Shown here piece after piece: positions 59,471 through 64,000 of a stretch of DNA of 64,000 nucleotides. The stretch covers positions 248,001 through 312,000 of the forward strand of contig WACJ01000263.1 in NCBI GenBank assembly GCA_008973525.1. Direction: 5' to 3'. Source of the stretch: Stenopsyche tienmushanensis (lineage: Eukaryota > Arthropoda > Insecta > Trichoptera > Stenopsychidae). The position numbers and the translations under genes were made by a program. The notes under the pieces were generated by a model. It was not told the DNA's origin. It made no database searches and saw only the letters and a program-made list of their open reading frames with translations. Each line of letters starts with the position of its first letter. Position 1 is the first letter of the stretch.

Positions 59471-61772
59471 CATAATCTGAAACCAACCCACAATTTTTAT
59501 AATTTCTTTGTTTGTCTGATAATTCAATAACTAACATTTAAATAAGGAATAAAATGTTAGAAACAGTTAATTTCAATGGGAAAGAAAATGAAAGTAGTCT
59601 TAAATAACGAAAATATGATCTTAATACAATATATTTCGCTGCTGAAGAAATATTTGAGGCCAAAAATTTCTGAAGATTGCTTGGTACGAAACAATGCGGA
59701 ATTTACACCTGTGAATATATTATCGGAAAATATCGATAACGAAGTTGGCATTCTGTATTCGAGGCAGGGAGCCCCATCAAGCGTTATACAAATCAACGCC
59801 AAGAATGGTCGGGCGGTTTCATTAACGCTCATTATTTCATTCACACTTCTCATTTCGATCCAGCTTATTATTTCAATCTCCGACATAATTTCATCGACGG
59901 AATTATCCACGATCGACCTTCTCTTCTCTTCCAGTGTTGGTTGAAAAAATATTCAAAGCGTCAAACACCCCATCATCAAAAAAAAATGGCGTACAATACG
60001 AGCAAAGAGCGTCGTGAACCGGCGTGTTTAGTCAACTGAATTAGTAAAATTAGATAAGAACACGACTTTGGAAGAGGTGGATGCGATTAAATGCGCAAAA
60101 CGAAATATAAATTCGACAACGTTATGATTTCGTGCGAAATTGTGACGCCGGCTGCAAACATGGACTGATTCCGTTTTATATATTTCTAAGAACAAGAAAT
60201 GCAGAAACTGGGAACAACCACAGACAACTCTCTCCGAAAGTCCTTACACTGCGGAGCTTAATGTTAAATTCTCGTACCAAAGTACTAAAGCTCCTTACGA
60301 ACAGCACAACGAGGAGTTATTACATACTCCGGACATGTCTATCAATGACTTCGAAAAAAGTTTTCATTAGTTCGGTAAACATACTGACGACGAGGGGGAT
60401 TTGTTTTCATGAAGCTTTATTTTACTTTTGAATAAATATCAACTCGAAAATAAGCCAATTTACGAAAGAATATATCAACCATGTCATTTTGTACTCTTGA
60501 ATAAGTGTCTTCGACTTTGAATAATGGGTTTAGCGTATTATTTTGCATTGAAACATAAATTCTATTCGACACTAAATCAATAAACTCGATTTTATTTATT
60601 AGCTCAAGGAATAAAATTAAAAACTAGATACATCGGACATCTTCAAGGACGATTTCAAAAATTAACACCTCATTTTATTTCATATACAAGAATGCAACCA
60701 CTGGTGTAGCGTCGCGAAGCGACGTAAATTTGATCGTTGTGGGACATCAAATTCAGCATATCTAAAAAAAGACACTTTGTAAGATAAATATTTTGACTGC
60801 TACGTTTCGGGGCTGACTTCCCGAAATCTTTTTAATTAACATAATGATCCAACGTAAATAATACATGCTGAGAATGGCGAAACAAATAGACTCTCCAATT
60901 AGGCCAATTTCAAACTTATCCAGTGGAAAAATTCTGCGAAAAAGATAAATCATATATTTCCCGGAATTATATTCTCATTAGTGATATATTCATGATCGTC
61001 GTCGTTATACGACCGACATAATCTATGATAATATAACATTTCTGATTTCATCAAATCATCTCGGAATTCATTCATCTTTGATCTGATCGCTTGCCACACA
61101 GGACCTGTACTTTTTTTTTTACTTGGAACGCTTATGCCATATTTCTTTTAGTTGTAGTTATTTTTGTATCAATATAAATACGAAGTAAAACGCTTATCCA
61201 TCGGTATTTATGGGATCCAGAGTTATCTTCGTATGAAAAAATGTACGTTTGATGATATCAATAGTATTTGGCCGTTTTTATTCCTATTTGTTTTGTGTAT
61301 GAGGGGAACGATTGGACAACAAAAAATATCACATTTGGATGCAAAGCAAAAACGCTACTCCAAAGATGAGCCATTTTAATTGCAAGGTTAACATTTATCG
61401 AAACGCCGTAATAATTTCATATTAAAAAATATAGTTATTTGGTATTGAATTGCTTTAATTTAATGCAATAAATTAATTTTATTTTGAATAAATTATTTGT
61501 GCAATGAAAGTGGAATGGTAATAGTAATGGATTTACGCTAAAATTATGCATGTTTGCAGATTTGAAATAACAAGGATTAGAGTTCGTCCTATATGCCACC
61601 CGAACCATTTCACGCTTAATAATTTGTTGTTTGGCATAAACTAAAATTGAAATGATGAAAATGCAATTGATTGCCATCAAAAAGTCAATTAATTGATGGC
61701 CTGTTTGTGAGTCAAACAATTAACAACAGATCTAATTTATACGGTACACATTCACATGCTATAATTGTCATA
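59471..61772. other. No gene recognised
   Basis: Short frames on both strands overlap at 59557-59944 (about 120 codons each) without domains. The palindrome CGTCGCGAAGCGACG lies at about 60709. Confidence 0.35.
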
Positions 61773-61811
61773 TACACTCAAAAACACCGCTCAAAAAAAG
61801 GTTTAAGTGTA
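61773..61811 (+). mobile_element. 39-bp minimal remnant of the TA-flanked element
   Basis: TA-CACTCAAAAACACCGC and CAAAAAAAGGTTTAAGTG-TA are the two ends of the 43893/55436 family brought together with almost the entire interior deleted. Confidence 0.5.
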
Positions 61812-61861
61812 CATACTTATTTACTTGGAATGTAAACCCTAATTTTATATGAACTTTAAAC

Positions 61862-61935
61862 ATTGTATAACACGGATTTGTATTACACGACGTTTTTGCG
61901 GAACCATATAACCTTGTTATACGAGACCTGAGAGT
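61862..61935 (-). mobile_element. TA-flanked hairpin MITE, inverted copy
   Basis: The reverse complement contains GGTCTCGTATAACAAGGTTA, TATGGTTCCGCAAAAACG and AATACAAATCCGTGTTATAC, collinear with 33324-33409. Confidence 0.6.
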
Positions 61936-64000
61936 ATATCCCAAGCGAATTTCAAAGCTGTTTACCAATGATTGATCAACATGGATGTCGTGTCAAATTT
62001 TCTTTTAAAAAGGCATCACACCAAATCCAAATTTCAAATATGTCAACGCTTTGTCTTAAGATCCATTATTTTTCTACATGGTCATTAATCTAGAATCTAG
62101 AACAATGCTAGGTTCACTCAACGCGGATTCACACTCACAACTAGTGCTATATATCATTTAGTTGTGTTTTTTTTCGAAACGTGCAGCGTCCCACCTACGC
62201 CTGGGAAGTTTTAATTAAATTATCGCGAGTCGGAGATTATCATAATGTTTTTATCTTTTCGGACGATATGAAGAAAATAAGGTAAAAAGTGTAAAGGCGG
62301 TTATTTTTCTTGGGAAGTCGCATTAACTTGTTCTTGTTCATAACTGCGGAGAACAAGTACGAAGTGTTCCGAGAGTCAACGGTAACTGTTAATAAAACAA
62401 AGCTGACGAAAGTGACTGCCATGTTGAACTTAGTAATTTGTGCATGAAGTACTTTACCGAGGTAGTCCAGTCAACTGCGACAGAATAAACACTTTTATGG
62501 GAGCGTATTTAATATTGGCTATAAATTCGGCATGCAAAATAATTACATTATTAAATTTAATGTTTTTGGATTATTTTTTGACTCAGGATACAATTTTAGC
62601 TCTCTCTGAGCATCCAGGAATGGTTGAATTCATACCTTCAGTATGCAATTAGCACTCATAAAATCCAGGAGGTTTGAGGACAATTCCATGTAACCAATAA
62701 TGGCACAATTCGTGTAAATAAGAAGCACAACTTCATAGCAATATATTTATGCACAGTGTGAATGTTTTCATATCTTTATGGACGCCAATTTTTGAGTGGT
62801 AACCACGAAGCACTTTGTGTGTAGTTTTGACCTCGCGTAGCCGTCAATATAAATACAATATTGATTATTCATTGCTGTGATTCAATCGAGACGATTATTC
62901 TTATTTTTTGCAATATGCAAAAAGCAGATTTATCGACCGTCTATATTATCGGCGATCATTTAATTCCATCCACTTATCAAGCTTCTTGACATTTACGATT
63001 GCTAGCAAACGCTCGAAAAGAATAGCTTCAACGATTTTTCCCAGCGTTTTTATTTCTATAACATTCAATAGAAGTCTTTAGACGATCATTATCAAAGTTT
63101 GAAAGAATATATAATGTTTACTTAATGTATTATAAAGGTGAATTCATGGCGTGATTACAACGCTCCAAACGTTACTTTATATAGGCCTGCGTCTACTTTA
63201 ATAGTCTATTAAATCTTCATTATCGATCCTTTTTTAAATCTAGTTTTAAGTTCTAGCAATTGAAGAGATATAACTGAAACTTCATATCCTGGAGATCGAT
63301 GTGTTTTTAATGACTTTCTAGGAATTACCTCTTGCCATATATATATATATCATTAGCTTTCGATAATTATCTAGCTATTAGCAAGCAAGATTTCTCGAAT
63401 GTTATTTTTTGAACAAGAAGATGTTCATGATTTAGTACTTTGTAAACAGCTCAATCGTAGTTGATCATAATTTGGACCCCAATGGCATAAAAATATCTTT
63501 TCCCTATGTGGATTTTAGCAATTCCTTTTTTGGATTAAAATAAATGCACAATTATATCTACATATTAAAATATGCGCATATTTGGCTTTATTTTACAAAG
63601 TATTTTACGTGACCAAATTAAATTTATCAACGCTTAATAGTATAGCGAAAATAAACTTAGAATTACAATACCATTTCATATATGAATTGTACACACGACA
63701 TGGCGAATATTTTGCTTGTGATATGGAAGCCTTAGATATCTCTTTTTATAGTGACATTAATTCAATAACGCTTATATGGGCGATTCACTACAGGGGGCAG
63801 TCATATATTCAATATAAATCGGATATCAAATCTCACTTTATTAAATAAATATAAAATAAGCTTTACACAATGAAATTTCAACGTATATTATGATGGCTTT
63901 AACTCGCTCTTTATGCTATTCTAATGGAGATTCATGATTTCAATTAAAATACATAGTTATATCTCAATTTCATTACGCTAGATTCTCGGAAAATTAGGCT
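61936..64000. other. No gene recognised
   Basis: AT-rich sequence; only short frames, none with support. A short TA run lies near 63341. Confidence 0.35.

Noticed and set aside
59557..59944. Overlapping open frames of about 120 codons on both strands
   Set aside because: Antisense mirror frames of similar length indicate composition rather than coding; the hydrophobic stretch comes from AT-rich repeats such as ATTATTTC.
60700..60730. Palindrome CGTCGCGAAGCGACG, similar to CCCGACGCGAAGCGACG at about 19566
   Set aside because: The shared core is short and the flanks differ; too little to define a repeat family.
61825..61850. TGGAATGTAAA resembling the start of miR-1, preceded by a weakly complementary ACATACTTATTTAC
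   Set aside because: Only the first 11 bases agree and the known mature sequence diverges afterwards; the stem would be too short.
1..64000. CRISPR arrays, rRNA, bacterial operons, tRNA genes
   Set aside because: No evenly spaced repeats, no rRNA-like blocks, and no credible tRNA box A/box B pair seen by eye. A covariance-model scan would settle tRNAs and microRNAs.

Overview
The window looks like AT-rich nuclear DNA from an insect. The only long open frame encodes a secreted protein with an insect-like low-complexity composition. Intron splice signals occur around it. Mobile-element debris is everywhere: hAT, mariner, non-LTR reverse transcriptase, TTAA-flanked and TA-flanked miniature elements. 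There are no operons, ribosome-binding sites, CRISPR arrays, rRNA or recognisable tRNA genes. The species cannot be fixed from the sequence alone.

Layout. 1-1100: a short perfect-armed hairpin, then a run of plus-strand splice signals with two phase-compatible candidate exons and a candidate recursive splice site. 1.1-11.0 kb: nothing recognisable. 11.07-13.22 kb, minus strand: the one confident gene, a 713-residue secreted protein whose coding part lies in one exon, with a splice acceptor just upstream of its ATG and an AATAAA after the stop. It carries four V-G-C/His-Tyr/Asp-rich repeats and a C-P-F-C motif, and I do not recognise its family. 14.3-15.8 kb: miniature elements. 15.8-25.6 kb: mostly featureless, with some moderately GC-richer, complex blocks. 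25.7-33.4 kb: a transposon graveyard with two related hAT elements, a mariner remnant, two reverse-transcriptase fragments and a TA-flanked hairpin MITE. 33.4-43.9 kb: complex, relatively GC-rich non-coding DNA with one candidate first coding exon. 43.9-62 kb: long and short copies of a TA-flanked element and of a TTAA-flanked element, one carrying a nested 75-bp TTAA insertion, plus four copies of a short repeat that in its best copy resembles a splice acceptor followed by Gly-X-Y codons.

Overall this reads as a large intergenic or intronic region. It may belong to a plus-strand gene entering from the left (inference from splice signals only), with one nested or neighbouring minus-strand gene. 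Most short open frames overlap each other on both strands and have no support, so they were left out. The most novel item is the repeat-bearing secreted protein at 11.07-13.21 kb.
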